Source of the DNA: an uncultured Bacteroidales bacterium
Lineage (GTDB): Bacteria > Bacteroidota > Bacteroidia > Bacteroidales > UBA932
Direction of reading: 5' to 3'
Length of the DNA: 23,916 nucleotides
NCBI GenBank assembly: GCA_946617545.1
Contig: CAMOKK010000003.1
Coordinates: forward strand, 1-23,916
Part shown: positions 1 to 7,534 of the stretch, in pieces
Layout of the letters: each line of letters starts with the position of its first letter
How positions within the stretch are numbered: position 1 is the first letter of the stretch
Translations under genes and position numbers: made by a program
The notes under the pieces: model-generated
Told to the model about the DNA's origin: nothing
Database searches by the model: none
The model's input: the letters and a program-made list of their open reading frames with translations, nothing else

Positions 1-726
1 ACGCTCATCCGCATCATCAACCGGATTACCATCGCATCGGCCGGCCAAATCCTCTTTCAGGGACATCCCATTACGGAGGAGGACGTCTCCCGTATCGGCT
101 ATCTGCCGGAGGAGCGCGGCCTGTACCGCAAGATGAAGGTGGGAGACCAGGCCATGTACCTGGCCCAGCTCAAGGGAATGAGCGCCCATGATGCCGCCGT
201 AGAGCTGAAAAAGTGGTTCGTCCGCTTCGACATTGCCGACTGGTGGGGAAAGAAGGTGGAGGAACTCTCCAAGGGTATGGCCCAGAAGGTGCAGTTCATC
301 ACCACGGTGGTGCACAAGCCTTCCCTGATGATTCTGGACGAGCCCTTCTCCGGCTTCGACCCGGTGAACGTGGACCTGATTCGCAAGGAAATCCTGCGGC
401 TCAAGGACGAGGGCGCCACCATCATCCTCTCTACGCACAACATGGAATCCGTGGAGGAACTCTGCGAGAACATCGCCCTCATCAACAAGGGCAAGCTGGT
501 GGTCACCGGTGAAACCGACGAAATCCGCCGCCGCTACGGCCGGGACAACGTGGAACTGGAGTACACGGACGACACCCTGGACCGCAAAACCCTGGTGGTG
601 GCCCGGGAAGAGGTGAACGCCCGCCTGCACGAGCTGTTGGAAAAAGATTTCACCATCAACTCCTTCAAGGAGCTGATTCCCCGCATGAACGACATCTTTA
701 TCAAACTGGTAACGGAGGAGGAATAA
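1..726 (+). CDS. ABC transporter ATP-binding protein (5'-truncated by window)
   Basis: This is the ATPase subunit of an ABC-2 type exporter, working at the inner face of the cytoplasmic membrane with the permease encoded next. The frame is open from base 1. The first visible residues (TLIRIINRIT) normally follow directly after the Walker A lysine, so the start codon and Walker A lie outside the window. Visible motifs are the Q-loop region (IGYLPEERGLYRKM), the signature LSKGMAQ, Walker B with its glutamate (LMILDEPFSGFDP) and the switch histidine (STHNM). The last 60 or so residues resemble the DUF4162 tail common on NatA-like ATPases. The gene ends 3 bp before the permease start, so the two are translationally close. 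The substrate cannot be told from sequence; NatA-like sodium export is one family annotation but is not demonstrated. Confidence 0.93.
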   Translation, partial: TLIRIINRITIASAGQILFQGHPITEEDVSRIGYLPEERGLYRKMKVGDQAMYLAQLKGMSAHDAAVELKKWFVRFDIADWWGKKVEELSKGMAQKVQFITTVVHKPSLMILDEPFSGFDPVNVDLIRKEILRLKDEGATIILSTHNMESVEELCENIALINKGKLVVTGETDEIRRRYGRDNVELEYTDDTLDRKTLVVAREEVNARLHELLEKDFTINSFKELIPRMNDIFIKLVTEEE

Positions 727-729
727 GGT

Positions 730-2136
730 ATGAATTTCAAGAAATTAGGCATCATTATCCAGCGCGAGTATCTTAACAAGGTTAAGAAAAAGAGCTTCCT
801 GCTGATTACTTTCCTGGCTCCGGTGCTGTTTGCCGGCATTGCCATCCTTCCTTCCGTCATCATGCTGGGCGCCAAGGAAGAAGCCAAGCAGGTGGGCGTC
901 ATAGACCGTTCCGGCATCGTGATGCCCTTCCTGACGGACAACGAAGTCACGCATTTCCAGGATTTGGGCCCGGATGCCTCGCCCGAGGCCATTAAGGCCG
1001 ATTTCTCTGCCTCCGGTGTGGATATCCTCCTCACCATCTCCGAGCTGGACACCGTGGGACGCACCGTATCGGCCGACTGCTACTCTGAAAAGCCCCTGGG
1101 CATGGATACCGGGGAGATGATAGAGAGCCGCATCAACGATGCCGTGGAGGCCTACCGCATCGAGTCTTATGGAATCGACAATCTGGAAGAGATTATGGCG
1201 GGCGTGAAGTCCGACGTGAAACTGCGCAGCTACACCATTGATGAAAGCGGCAAGGAAAGCATCTCCGAAAGCGGCATCTACATGGCCCTGTCCATGATTC
1301 TGGGCATGGCGTTGTATATGTTCATCGCGCTGTTCTCCGGCATGGTGATGAGCTCCGTAATTGAGGAAAAGAGCTCCCGCGTGGTGGAAGTGCTCATGTC
1401 TTCCGTCAAGGCTACGGAACTGATGTTCGGCAAGATTATCGGCGTGGCCCTGGTAGCCCTCACGCAGTTCCTGCTGTGGATACTCCTGACGCTGATGCTC
1501 ATCGGCGTGGCCGGAGGCATCCTGGGCAAGGACAAACTGATGGGTATGCTGGGTGACGACCCTGCCACCGAGATGGTGGGCCAGATGAACGAAGACGTGA
1601 ACCTTCCCGCCGGCATGGACCTGAACGGCGCCCTGGCCGCGGCCACGGATACCACCGGTGTGGCCGCCGGAGAGCCTTCCGGCATGGAGGTGGTGATGAG
1701 CACCCTCGGCAACATCAACCTGGGGCAGATTCTCTTCGCCTTCCTCTTCTTCTTCGTGTTCGGCTATCTGCTGTATGCCTCGCTGTTTGCGGCCATCGGG
1801 TCGGCCGTGGAGAACGAGGGGGACAGCTCCCAGCTGCAGATTCCGGTCACCATTCCGCTGCTGCTGGCTTTCTTTATTGCCATTTACGCTTTCAAGGCAC
1901 CGGACAGTTCGCTGGTGTTCTGGGGCTCCATGATTCCCTTCACTTCGCCCATCGTGATGCTGGCCCGCATTCCCTTCGGCGTCGCCACTTGGGAGCTGGT
2001 GCTTTCCATGGCCCTGCTGGTACTCACCTTTGTGGTGTGCGCCTGGGCATCGGCCAAGATTTACAAGGTGGGTATCCTGATGTATGGTAAGAAGAGTACC
2101 TTTAAGGATTTGTGGAAATGGCTCAGGCAAAACTAA
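730..2136 (+). CDS. ABC-2 type transporter permease (NatB-like)
   Basis: This is the membrane partner of the preceding ATPase, 468 residues. The N-terminus (IIIQREYLNKVKKKSFLL) is the cytoplasmic amphipathic start typical of ABC-2 permeases of the NatB/YhaP kind. A first membrane helix lies at about residues 23-46. A large non-membrane domain spans about 50-180. Five further hydrophobic helices lie between about 184 and 450, including the conserved VIEEKSSRVVEVLMSSVKAT loop. A soluble insert of about 60 residues (265-325) separates two helix groups. The ATG follows a purine-rich GAGGAATAAGGT. The 3' end overlaps the next gene by about 19-25 bp. Substrate unknown; the context (periplasmic nucleotidase genes downstream) does not settle it. 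Confidence 0.9.
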   Translation: MNFKKLGIIIQREYLNKVKKKSFLLITFLAPVLFAGIAILPSVIMLGAKEEAKQVGVIDRSGIVMPFLTDNEVTHFQDLGPDASPEAIKADFSASGVDILLTISELDTVGRTVSADCYSEKPLGMDTGEMIESRINDAVEAYRIESYGIDNLEEIMAGVKSDVKLRSYTIDESGKESISESGIYMALSMILGMALYMFIALFSGMVMSSVIEEKSSRVVEVLMSSVKATELMFGKIIGVALVALTQFLLWILLTLMLIGVAGGILGKDKLMGMLGDDPATEMVGQMNEDVNLPAGMDLNGALAAATDTTGVAAGEPSGMEVVMSTLGNINLGQILFAFLFFFVFGYLLYASLFAAIGSAVENEGDSSQLQIPVTIPLLLAFFIAIYAFKAPDSSLVFWGSMIPFTSPIVMLARIPFGVATWELVLSMALLVLTFVVCAWASAKIYKVGILMYGKKSTFKDLWKWLRQN

Positions 2137-3005
2137 ATAATAACAAAAACCTTTGGTACCTGGGCTGGGCGCTGATTCTGGTGGGAGCCGTCTTCGCCGG
2201 GGCGCAGGCCATGCAGGACAAGGGCCCCGTGGTACGCTGGAAGCGGGTGGCCATGGACGGCCACCGGACGGGAGCCAAGCCGGTGACGGCGGAGAATCTG
2301 TCCGAATCCCTGGGCAGCTTTGACGACGAAGGTTACCTGACACCCTCCGGCGTCCGCTATGAGGAGAGCTCCTGCGTGGCGCAGGTGGCCCGGGAACTGA
2401 TGGACGTGCAGCCGCAGCTGAGCCACCTCAAGCAGGTGATCGGCCATTCGGCGGGCATGTATATGAATCTCCGTACCCAGCCGGACCTGCCGCTGGGCAA
2501 TCTGGTGGCCGATGCCATCCGGGATTACGGCAGCCGCTATTTCCGCGTGTCCATGGATTTTGCCCTCACCAATTATGGCGGCATCCGGACGCCCATGCCG
2601 GAAGGCCCCGTTACCCTGGACGACATTTCTTCCATGTTCCCCTTCAAGAACTACCTCTGCCATGTGAAGATGAAGGGCTCCTCCCTTCAGAAGCTGCTGG
2701 AGCAACTCTCCGGCACCAAGGCCTTCCAGGCCGTTTCCGGCTGCGAGGTAAAGGTGAAGGGCGGAAAGCTGGAAAGCGCCCTGGTGGGCGGAAAGCCCAT
2801 CGAGCCGGAGCGGATATACAACGTTTGCTCCATCGACTTCCTCCTGGACGGGGGAGACAAGATTAACCTGGGCGCCCTGGCAGAGAACGTCACGCTCTCA
2901 CACGTGCTTATCAGGGAGGCCATGCTGGATTATGTGCAACGGACGGAGGCCGAAGGCAAGCTAATTGAGGCCAAGGCCGACGGCCGCGTTGTCATGGAGG
3001 AGTAG
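2118..3005 (+). CDS. 5'-nucleotidase C-terminal domain protein, membrane-anchored
   Basis: This encodes only the substrate-binding half of a UshA-type 5'-nucleotidase (family of PF02872). The metal-binding half is the next gene. With the ATG at 2118 the protein has 295 residues. A GTG six bases upstream (2112) is also in frame but starts no conserved sequence. Residues 12-32 form a single hydrophobic helix without a lipobox, so it is probably an inner-membrane anchor with the rest periplasmic. Family hallmarks are NLVADAIRDYG (about 128-138), the NYGGIR loop (152-157), SSMFPFKNYL and a final DFLLDGGDKI. The gene starts inside the permease gene and stops 3 bp before the phosphatase gene, so coupled expression is likely. 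It has no catalytic residues of its own and presumably works as a heterodimer with its neighbour (inference). Confidence 0.88.
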   Translation: MAQAKLNNNKNLWYLGWALILVGAVFAGAQAMQDKGPVVRWKRVAMDGHRTGAKPVTAENLSESLGSFDDEGYLTPSGVRYEESSCVAQVARELMDVQPQLSHLKQVIGHSAGMYMNLRTQPDLPLGNLVADAIRDYGSRYFRVSMDFALTNYGGIRTPMPEGPVTLDDISSMFPFKNYLCHVKMKGSSLQKLLEQLSGTKAFQAVSGCEVKVKGGKLESALVGGKPIEPERIYNVCSIDFLLDGGDKINLGALAENVTLSHVLIREAMLDYVQRTEAEGKLIEAKADGRVVMEE

Positions 3006-3008
3006 TCT

Positions 3009-3869
3009 ATGGATAAAATTTACAAGTATATTCTGATAGCGGCGGGTGTGCTCACCCTGGGCTTCTGCTTCTATGTGGGTTACAAGCAGGGCTCCCGGGA
3101 AGTTCACAAACTCACCATCCTGCATGTGAACGACACGCACAGCCACATGGAGCCTGTCCGTTTCGGAGAATACGCGGGCATGGGCGGCGCCTTGGAGCGG
3201 GCTGCCTACATAGATTCCGTCCGCAAGGCCGATGGTCCTGAAAACGTGCTTCTGCTGCATGCCGGAGACTTCTGCCAGGGCACGTCCTACTTCTCCGAGC
3301 TGGGTGGCCAGGTGGAAACCCGCATCCTGAATGCCATCGGCTATGATGTCATTACGCTGGGAAACCACGAATTCGACAACGGCATAGAGGCACTCGGGCA
3401 GGTCCTCTCCGGCGTGAACATGCCGGTGGTGTGCTGCAATTATGATTTCTCGCCCTTCGAGGCGGGGAAATACATCCGCCCTTATGCGATTGTCCAAAAG
3501 GCCGGTCTCAAGATTGGCGTGATTGGCGTACTGTGCGGCCTCAAGGAGATGGTGGCCGGAGATATTGCAGGCCGCATCCCCGCCTTTGACACCGTTCCTA
3601 CCGTCCAGAAGTATGCCGATGAGCTCCGTCCCCAGTGTGACCTGGTGATAGCCCTCACGCATATCGGCTACGAGGCGCACAATCCCGGAGACCTGCTGGA
3701 CAAGGACCTGGCCGCCGCCACGCGGAACATAGACATCATTGTGGGCGGTCATTCCCATACCTTCCTGGAAGAGGCCGTAAAGGTGAAGAACCTGGACGGC
3801 AAGGATGTCCCCATCGTACAGGTGGGCTGGATGGGCACTTACATGGGCGAATTCAAGGTGACACGGTAA
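3009..3869 (+). CDS. Metallophosphatase, 5'-nucleotidase N-terminal (catalytic) domain
   Basis: This is the catalytic half of a UshA-like periplasmic nucleotidase, 286 residues. All elements of the dinuclear-metal site are visible: NDTHSH (D42, H44), AGDFCQG (D87), GNHEFDNG (N119, H120), THIGY (H218) and GGHSHT (H248, H250). Residues 7-25 are hydrophobic, giving a signal anchor without lipobox. The protein ends right after the metallophosphatase fold and lacks the C-terminal domain that follows in E. coli UshA; that domain is the preceding separate gene. Expected activity is dephosphorylation of nucleotides or related phosphoesters for salvage. Its last 17 bp overlap the convergent helix-hairpin-helix gene. 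Exact substrate is not inferable. Confidence 0.9.
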   Translation: MDKIYKYILIAAGVLTLGFCFYVGYKQGSREVHKLTILHVNDTHSHMEPVRFGEYAGMGGALERAAYIDSVRKADGPENVLLLHAGDFCQGTSYFSELGGQVETRILNAIGYDVITLGNHEFDNGIEALGQVLSGVNMPVVCCNYDFSPFEAGKYIRPYAIVQKAGLKIGVIGVLCGLKEMVAGDIAGRIPAFDTVPTVQKYADELRPQCDLVIALTHIGYEAHNPGDLLDKDLAAATRNIDIIVGGHSHTFLEEAVKVKNLDGKDVPIVQVGWMGTYMGEFKVTR

Positions 3870-4524
3870 TCAGGTCCCGGATTCCGTCCAGTTTTTCCTG
3901 ATCGAAGCGGTATATTTCCAGTAGCTGGTCTACGGAAGTGTACCCTTTGATTTTTTGGCGGTAGCGCACAATCTTCCCGGCAAAATAGGGGCCGATGCCC
4001 GGCAGGGCCAGCAGCTGGGCGCTGTCGGCCCGGTTGAGGTCGATAAGCGGGATGTCTATGTAGGGTTCCAGGCGGGCATAGACGGAATCGGCCACTACAA
4101 AACTTTTGGCGAAGTCTTTCTTGCGGGCGAAGCGGCCGCCCTTGAGGCGGTAGTTTTCAATCACCTGGGCCTGTTTCCGGGAGAAGCCCAGCCGCTGCAA
4201 GTCTTCCACGCTTGCGGTATTGGGGTTGAAGCGGAAGTTTTCCACCTTCCGGGGCACCGCCTTCTCCCTCACTTCCACTACGGCCTCCTGCCGCGGCGGC
4301 TCTTTCCGGACCACGCTCCGCTCTTTTGCCGTTGAAGAATCTCTTTCCGGCCCGGAAGGCACCAGTATATACACAGTATCCGGCCGGTCGCGGTTGGCTG
4401 CCAGATGCAGAACAGCCGCCCTGTGCATGAACAGGGCCGCTTCATAACCGATAATCAAAAATAGCAGGGCGATGGCGCCGGCAACGAAGCTGCTAGTCGG
4501 TTGCTGTTTCTTCTTCCCCTCCAT
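3853..4524 (-). CDS. Membrane-anchored double helix-hairpin-helix protein (ComEA-like HhH)
   Basis: A 223-residue protein with one N-terminal membrane helix (about 13-34), a low-complexity charged stretch (about 50-95) and two helix-hairpin-helix units. The first (FRFNPNTASVEDLQRLGF, 97-114) leads into QAQVIENYRLKGG. The second (IDLNRADSAQLLALPGIG, 161-178) leads into AGKIVRYRQKIKG. HhH pairs of this type bind duplex DNA non-specifically in ComEA of competent bacteria. Bacteroidota carry such proteins widely without proven competence function, so a DNA-binding envelope role is inference. The start codon lies inside the 3' end of rsmI (32 bp overlap) and it is the last gene of the minus-strand operon. 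Its 3' end overlaps the metallophosphatase gene by 17 bp with no visible terminator between them. Confidence 0.85.
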   Translation of the reverse strand: MEGKKKQQPTSSFVAGAIALLFLIIGYEAALFMHRAAVLHLAANRDRPDTVYILVPSGPERDSSTAKERSVVRKEPPRQEAVVEVREKAVPRKVENFRFNPNTASVEDLQRLGFSRKQAQVIENYRLKGGRFARKKDFAKSFVVADSVYARLEPYIDIPLIDLNRADSAQLLALPGIGPYFAGKIVRYRQKIKGYTSVDQLLEIYRFDQEKLDGIRDLITVSP

Positions 4525-5227
4525 TGAAACGCCTCTTTTTAGCGGGTTTCGCCGGATGGGCCCCGGCTACAACTAACACAATCTCACCTTTGGGTTCATG
4601 TTCCCGGAACCAGGCGGCCACTTCCTCCAGGGTGCCGCGACGGTGTTCTTCGTGAACTTTGGAGATTTCCCGGGCCACGGAGCACTGACGCTCCGGCCCG
4701 AAGGCATCGGCCATCTGTTCCAGCGTTTTTACCAGGCGGTAGGGGGATTCGTAGAAAACCAGGGTGCGGGTTTCTTGGCTGAGGGCTTTGAGCAGGGTCT
4801 GACGCCCTTTTTTCTGCGGAAGAAAACCTTCGAAGGCAAACTTGTCGCAGGGGAGGCCGCTGGAAACCAGGGCCGGGATGCAGGCGGTGGCTCCGGGAAG
4901 GGTCTGCACCTCGATTCCCTCCTGGGCACAGGTGCGGGCCAGCAGGAAGCCCGGGTCCGAGATGCCGGGGGTGCCGGCGTCCGAGATGAGCGCCACGTTG
5001 AGGCCGGCGAGGATGCGTTCCTTCACCAGCCGGACCGTCTGGTGCTCGTTGAATTTATGATGGCTCTGAAGGGGCCGATGGATGTCGTAGTGCTTCAGGA
5101 GTACGGAACTGGTTCGGGTGTCCTCGGCCAGGATGAGGTCTGCCTCCCGGAGCACCTGGACGGCCCGGAAGGTCATGTCTGACAGATTGCCCACGGGGGT
5201 GGGGACGATATAAAGGATACCCGCCAC
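4493..5227 (-). CDS. rsmI: 16S rRNA (cytidine1402-2'-O)-methyltransferase
   Basis: RsmI uses SAM to 2'-O-methylate C1402 in the decoding centre of 16S rRNA. The 244-residue product has the tetrapyrrole-methylase fold with the family's N-terminal YIVPTPVGNLSDMT (6-19), LAEDTR (33-38), LISDAGTPGISDPG (80-93) and FYESPYRL (158-165). The start is a GTG (5227-5225). It shares its first G with the TAG stop of the upstream gene, and an in-frame TAA a few codons further upstream rules out any earlier start. It is shorter than E. coli RsmI (286 residues), lacking the small C-terminal extension. The final Lys/Arg- and Glu-rich tail is encoded where the downstream HhH gene already overlaps. Confidence 0.95.
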   Translation of the reverse strand: MAGILYIVPTPVGNLSDMTFRAVQVLREADLILAEDTRTSSVLLKHYDIHRPLQSHHKFNEHQTVRLVKERILAGLNVALISDAGTPGISDPGFLLARTCAQEGIEVQTLPGATACIPALVSSGLPCDKFAFEGFLPQKKGRQTLLKALSQETRTLVFYESPYRLVKTLEQMADAFGPERQCSVAREISKVHEEHRRGTLEEVAAWFREHEPKGEIVLVVAGAHPAKPAKKRRFNGGEEETATD

Positions 5228-5757
5228 TATCCCAGTTTCTTACGGACGCACATCATGAAGTGATAGACCACGTCGCTTTTGAGGTTCCAGGCGGGGAAAT
5301 GCTCCCGGATATAGCTCACGGCCTGGTCCAGGGTGGACATGCCGTTGAGCTCCGCGATGGTTTTGTCATACAGGGCGAAGTCCTCCTTGAAAAGGGTGCC
5401 GATAAACAGGGCCCGGTCCAGCAGGCTGATGCCGCTGCGGATGTTCTTCACCTGCAGGCCCGGCTTGTCCTTCCTCCAGGGCAGGCCGATGGTGTCGTCC
5501 GCCACAGGCTCCGCCTGGGCCACGGGCTCCGGTTCGGGAACAGGCTCCGGTTCGGGAAGGGGCTCCGGTTCCGGCATGGGTACGGGCTCCACGTCATCTA
5601 TGCCGATGGCGATATCCGTGAAATCCACCTCGGCCGCTTCCTCTGTGGGGAAGGCCTCCAGGGCGGAAATCTTTTCTTCCAGGGCGCTGATGCGCTCTTT
5701 GAGGGCGGCTACTTCTTCCCGGAATTCTTGCAGCAATTCGGTTTGACTTTTCTCCAT
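5227..5757 (-). CDS. Hypothetical protein: coiled coil, Pro-Glu repeat linker, conserved C-terminal domain
   Basis: I do not recognise a named function. The 176-residue protein has three parts. An N-terminal coiled coil spans about residues 4-36, with leucine heptads (LKERISALEEKISALEAF). An acidic proline-rich linker spans about 55-86 and is built of PEPEP(V/L) repeats. A compact C-terminal region (about 92-176) looks folded, with aromatic and charged positions (DRALFIGTLFKEDF, YHFMMCVRKKLG). No signal peptide or membrane helix is seen, so it is probably cytoplasmic. It is the first gene of the operon with rsmI, sharing one base with the rsmI start. A minus-strand promoter 26-58 bp upstream fits the ATG at 5757. 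Confidence 0.72.
   Translation of the reverse strand: MEKSQTELLQEFREEVAALKERISALEEKISALEAFPTEEAAEVDFTDIAIGIDDVEPVPMPEPEPLPEPEPVPEPEPVAQAEPVADDTIGLPWRKDKPGLQVKNIRSGISLLDRALFIGTLFKEDFALYDKTIAELNGMSTLDQAVSYIREHFPAWNLKSDVVYHFMMCVRKKLG
5525..5578 (-). repeat. Three 18-bp tandem units coding the PEPEP linker
   Basis: On the plus strand the unit GGCTCCGGTTCGGGAACA occurs three times head to tail (5525-5542, 5543-5560, 5561-5578). The first two units differ only at the last two bases and the third is more diverged. Because the unit is 18 bp, gain or loss of copies would lengthen or shorten the Pro-Glu linker by six residues without a frameshift. A partial fourth unit follows (5582-5590). Confidence 0.8.
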
Positions 5758-5772
5758 AAATGACTAAATTTG
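5742..5772 (+). promoter_or_regulatory. Promoter of tdk (TTTG-19 bp-TAAATTTG)
   Basis: TTTG at 5742-5745 and TAAATTTG at 5765-5772 are separated by 19 bp, a full match to the Bacteroidota primary-sigma consensus. Transcription would begin near 5779. This places the first in-frame ATG (5760) upstream of the transcript start and makes 5796 the likely initiation codon of tdk. Confidence 0.72.
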
Positions 5773-5782
5773 TAGTCAACAA

Positions 5783-5815
5783 CAAATATACGGAAATGTT
5801 TTTGGAAAATTCAAA
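5783..5815 (-). promoter_or_regulatory. Promoter of the coiled-coil protein-rsmI-HhH operon
   Basis: Read on the minus strand, TTTG (5815-5812) and TATATTTG (5790-5783) have a 21 bp spacer. The predicted start is near 5776, about 19 bases before the ATG at 5757. The element lies across the first codons of tdk and interlocks with the tdk promoter. Confidence 0.62.
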
Positions 5816-6371
5816 AAAATCGGGCTGCATTGAAGTAATTTGCGGTTCCATGTTCTCGGGAAAGACGGAAGAACTCATCAGAAGGCTCAAAAGAGCCCAG
5901 TTCGCCAAGCAGAAAATAGCCACTTTCAAACCCACGGTAGACAAGCGCTATTCAGACCTGGACGTCGTTTCCCACGATTCCCACAGCATTTCCTGTACGC
6001 CCATCAAGTCGCCCTCCCGCATGTTGCAGATAGACCCCGATGTGCAGGTGGTGGGCATTGACGAGGCCCAGTTCTTCGATGACAGCATCGTTGAGGTTTG
6101 CCAGACCCTGGCAAACCGGGGCATCCGCGTCATCATCGCCGGCCTGGACACGGACTACCTGGGCAAGCCCTTCGGCCCCATGCCCGGCCTCATGGCCATT
6201 GCCGAGGACGTACAGAAGGTCCATGCCATCTGCGTGAACTGCGGCGCCCTGGCCAACCACTCCCACCGGCTGTCGGCCTCCAAAAAGCTGGTGGTGCTGG
6301 GAGAGAAAGACACTTACGAGCCCCTGTGCCGGGAGTGTTACCAAAAAGCGCTGTCCGAAGACAACGCTTAA
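5796..6371 (+). CDS. tdk: Thymidine kinase (type II)
   Basis: Phosphorylates thymidine to dTMP with ATP in the pyrimidine salvage route, as a cytosolic tetramer. From the ATG at 5796 the product has 191 residues, close to the family norm. P-loop GSMFSGKT is at 17-24. The catalytic glutamate is in GIDEAQFF (E90). The lasso/substrate region PFGPMP is at 125-130. A structural zinc site is formed by C147-x2-C150 and C178-x2-C181. An in-frame ATG at 5760 would add 12 residues, but those codons overlap a perfect promoter -7 box and conserved sequence only begins near IEVICGSMF, so the downstream start is preferred. It is convergent with recA, with only 22 bp between stops. Confidence 0.95.
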   Translation: MFLENSKKSGCIEVICGSMFSGKTEELIRRLKRAQFAKQKIATFKPTVDKRYSDLDVVSHDSHSISCTPIKSPSRMLQIDPDVQVVGIDEAQFFDDSIVEVCQTLANRGIRVIIAGLDTDYLGKPFGPMPGLMAIAEDVQKVHAICVNCGALANHSHRLSASKKLVVLGEKDTYEPLCRECYQKALSEDNA

Positions 6372-6393
6372 TCCGAACGTATTTCCCTGACTT

Positions 6394-7419
6394 TTAGTCC
6401 TGGACGTTGGAGAGGGCCTCGCGAATCTTGGCCTCAATCTCCTGCGCCAGTTCTTCGTTGTCCTGGAGGAGTTTCTTGACGGCCTCGCGTCCCTGGGCCA
6501 GTTTGGTCTCGTTGTAGGAGAACCAGGAGCCGGCCTTCTGGATGATGTTCATCTCCACGCCCAGGTCCACGATTTCTCCGCTGCGGGAAATGCCTTCTCC
6601 GAAGACAATGTCGAATTCGGCCTTCTTGAAAGGCGGGGCCATCTTGTTTTTGACCACCTTCACCTTCACGTGGTTGCCCAGGGCTTCCTCGCCGTCCTTG
6701 ATTTGGGTGGTGCGGCGGATATCCAGGCGCACGGAGGCGTAAAACTTGAGGGCGTTGCCGCCGGTGGTGGTTTCCGGATTGCCGAACATGATGCCTATCT
6801 TCTCTCGCAGCTGGTTGATGAAGATGCAGCAGGTATTGGTTTTGGAGATATTGGCCGTGAGTTTGCGGAGGGCCTGGGACATCAGGCGGGCCTGCAGGCC
6901 CACTTTGTTGTCTCCCATTTCCCCTTCAATCTCTGCGCGGGGGGTGAGGGCGGCCACGGAGTCAATCACCACAATGTCCACGGCGCCGCTGCGGATGAGG
7001 TTGTCGGCAATTTCGAGGGCCTGTTCTCCGTTGTCCGGCTGGGAAATCAGGAGGGTGTCCAAATCTACTCCCAGGGCCTTGGCATAACTGCGGTCGAAGG
7101 CATGTTCCGCGTCTATGATGGCGGCGATGCCCCCGGTTTTCTGGGCCTGGGCTATAGCGTGGATGGCCAGGGTGGTTTTACCGGAGCTCTCCGGTCCGTA
7201 GATTTCTATGATTCTTCCCTTGGGATAGCCGCCGATGCCCAGGGCGTGGTCCAGGGCGATGGAACCGCTGGGGATAACCTGGGCGGCGTCCCATTCCGGC
7301 TGGTCTCCCAGTTTCATGATGGTACCCTTGCCGTAGTCTTTCTCAATCTTGTCAATGGTGGCCTGGAGCGCCTTGAGTTTGGCTGCATTGATTCCAGTTT
7401 CTTCTGCTTGATTTGCCAT
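6394..7419 (-). CDS. recA: Recombinase RecA
   Basis: ATP-dependent strand-exchange protein of homologous recombination and SOS co-protease, 341 residues, the usual length. Visible: Walker [10 protein letters not shown] (75-83), Walker [13 protein letters not shown] (147-158), the L1/L2 DNA-binding loops including [19 protein letters not shown] (213-231), and an acidic C-terminal tail. Upstream, a minus-strand TATCTTTG box (7473-7466) supports the ATG at 7419. I could not recognise a LexA operator with confidence. Its modulator recX lies separately at 11872-12342 on the other strand. Confidence 0.98.
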   Translation of the reverse strand: MANQAEETGINAAKLKALQATIDKIEKDYGKGTIMKLGDQPEWDAAQVIPSGSIALDHALGIGGYPKGRIIEIYGPESSGKTTLAIHAIAQAQKTGGIAAIIDAEHAFDRSYAKALGVDLDTLLISQPDNGEQALEIADNLIRSGAVDIVVIDSVAALTPRAEIEGEMGDNKVGLQARLMSQALRKLTANISKTNTCCIFINQLREKIGIMFGNPETTTGGNALKFYASVRLDIRRTTQIKDGEEALGNHVKVKVVKNKMAPPFKKAEFDIVFGEGISRSGEIVDLGVEMNIIQKAGSWFSYNETKLAQGREAVKKLLQDNEELAQEIEAKIREALSNVQD

Positions 7420-7465
7420 ACAAATAAAAAAGTTTAAAGGTTGCGCTCATCCTGAACCGCATCTA

Positions 7466-7498
7466 CAAAGATAACGAAAACTCCTTAAAATATTACAA
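7466..7498 (-). promoter_or_regulatory. Promoter of recA
   Basis: On the minus strand TATCTTTG (7473-7466) is a perfect -7 box. The best -33 candidate is TTG (7498-7496) at a slightly long 22 bp spacing. The predicted start near 7459 leaves about 40 bases of leader. Confidence 0.55.
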
Positions 7499-7508
7499 GA
7501 ATATTTAG

Positions 7509-7516
7509 TAATTTTG
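7509..7516 (+). promoter_or_regulatory. -7 box of the yicC promoter
   Basis: TAATTTTG matches TAnnTTTG and lies 19 bp before the yicC ATG. No clear -33 element is visible at the right spacing in the AT-rich sequence shared with the divergent recA promoter. Confidence 0.5.
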
Positions 7517-7534
7517 CAGAAATAATATTAGACC

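Noticed and set aside
745..2343. 532-codon minus-strand frame opposite the ABC permease
   Set aside because: The permease on the plus strand has clear family features; the opposite frame is His/Gln-rich without motifs and crosses two real genes.
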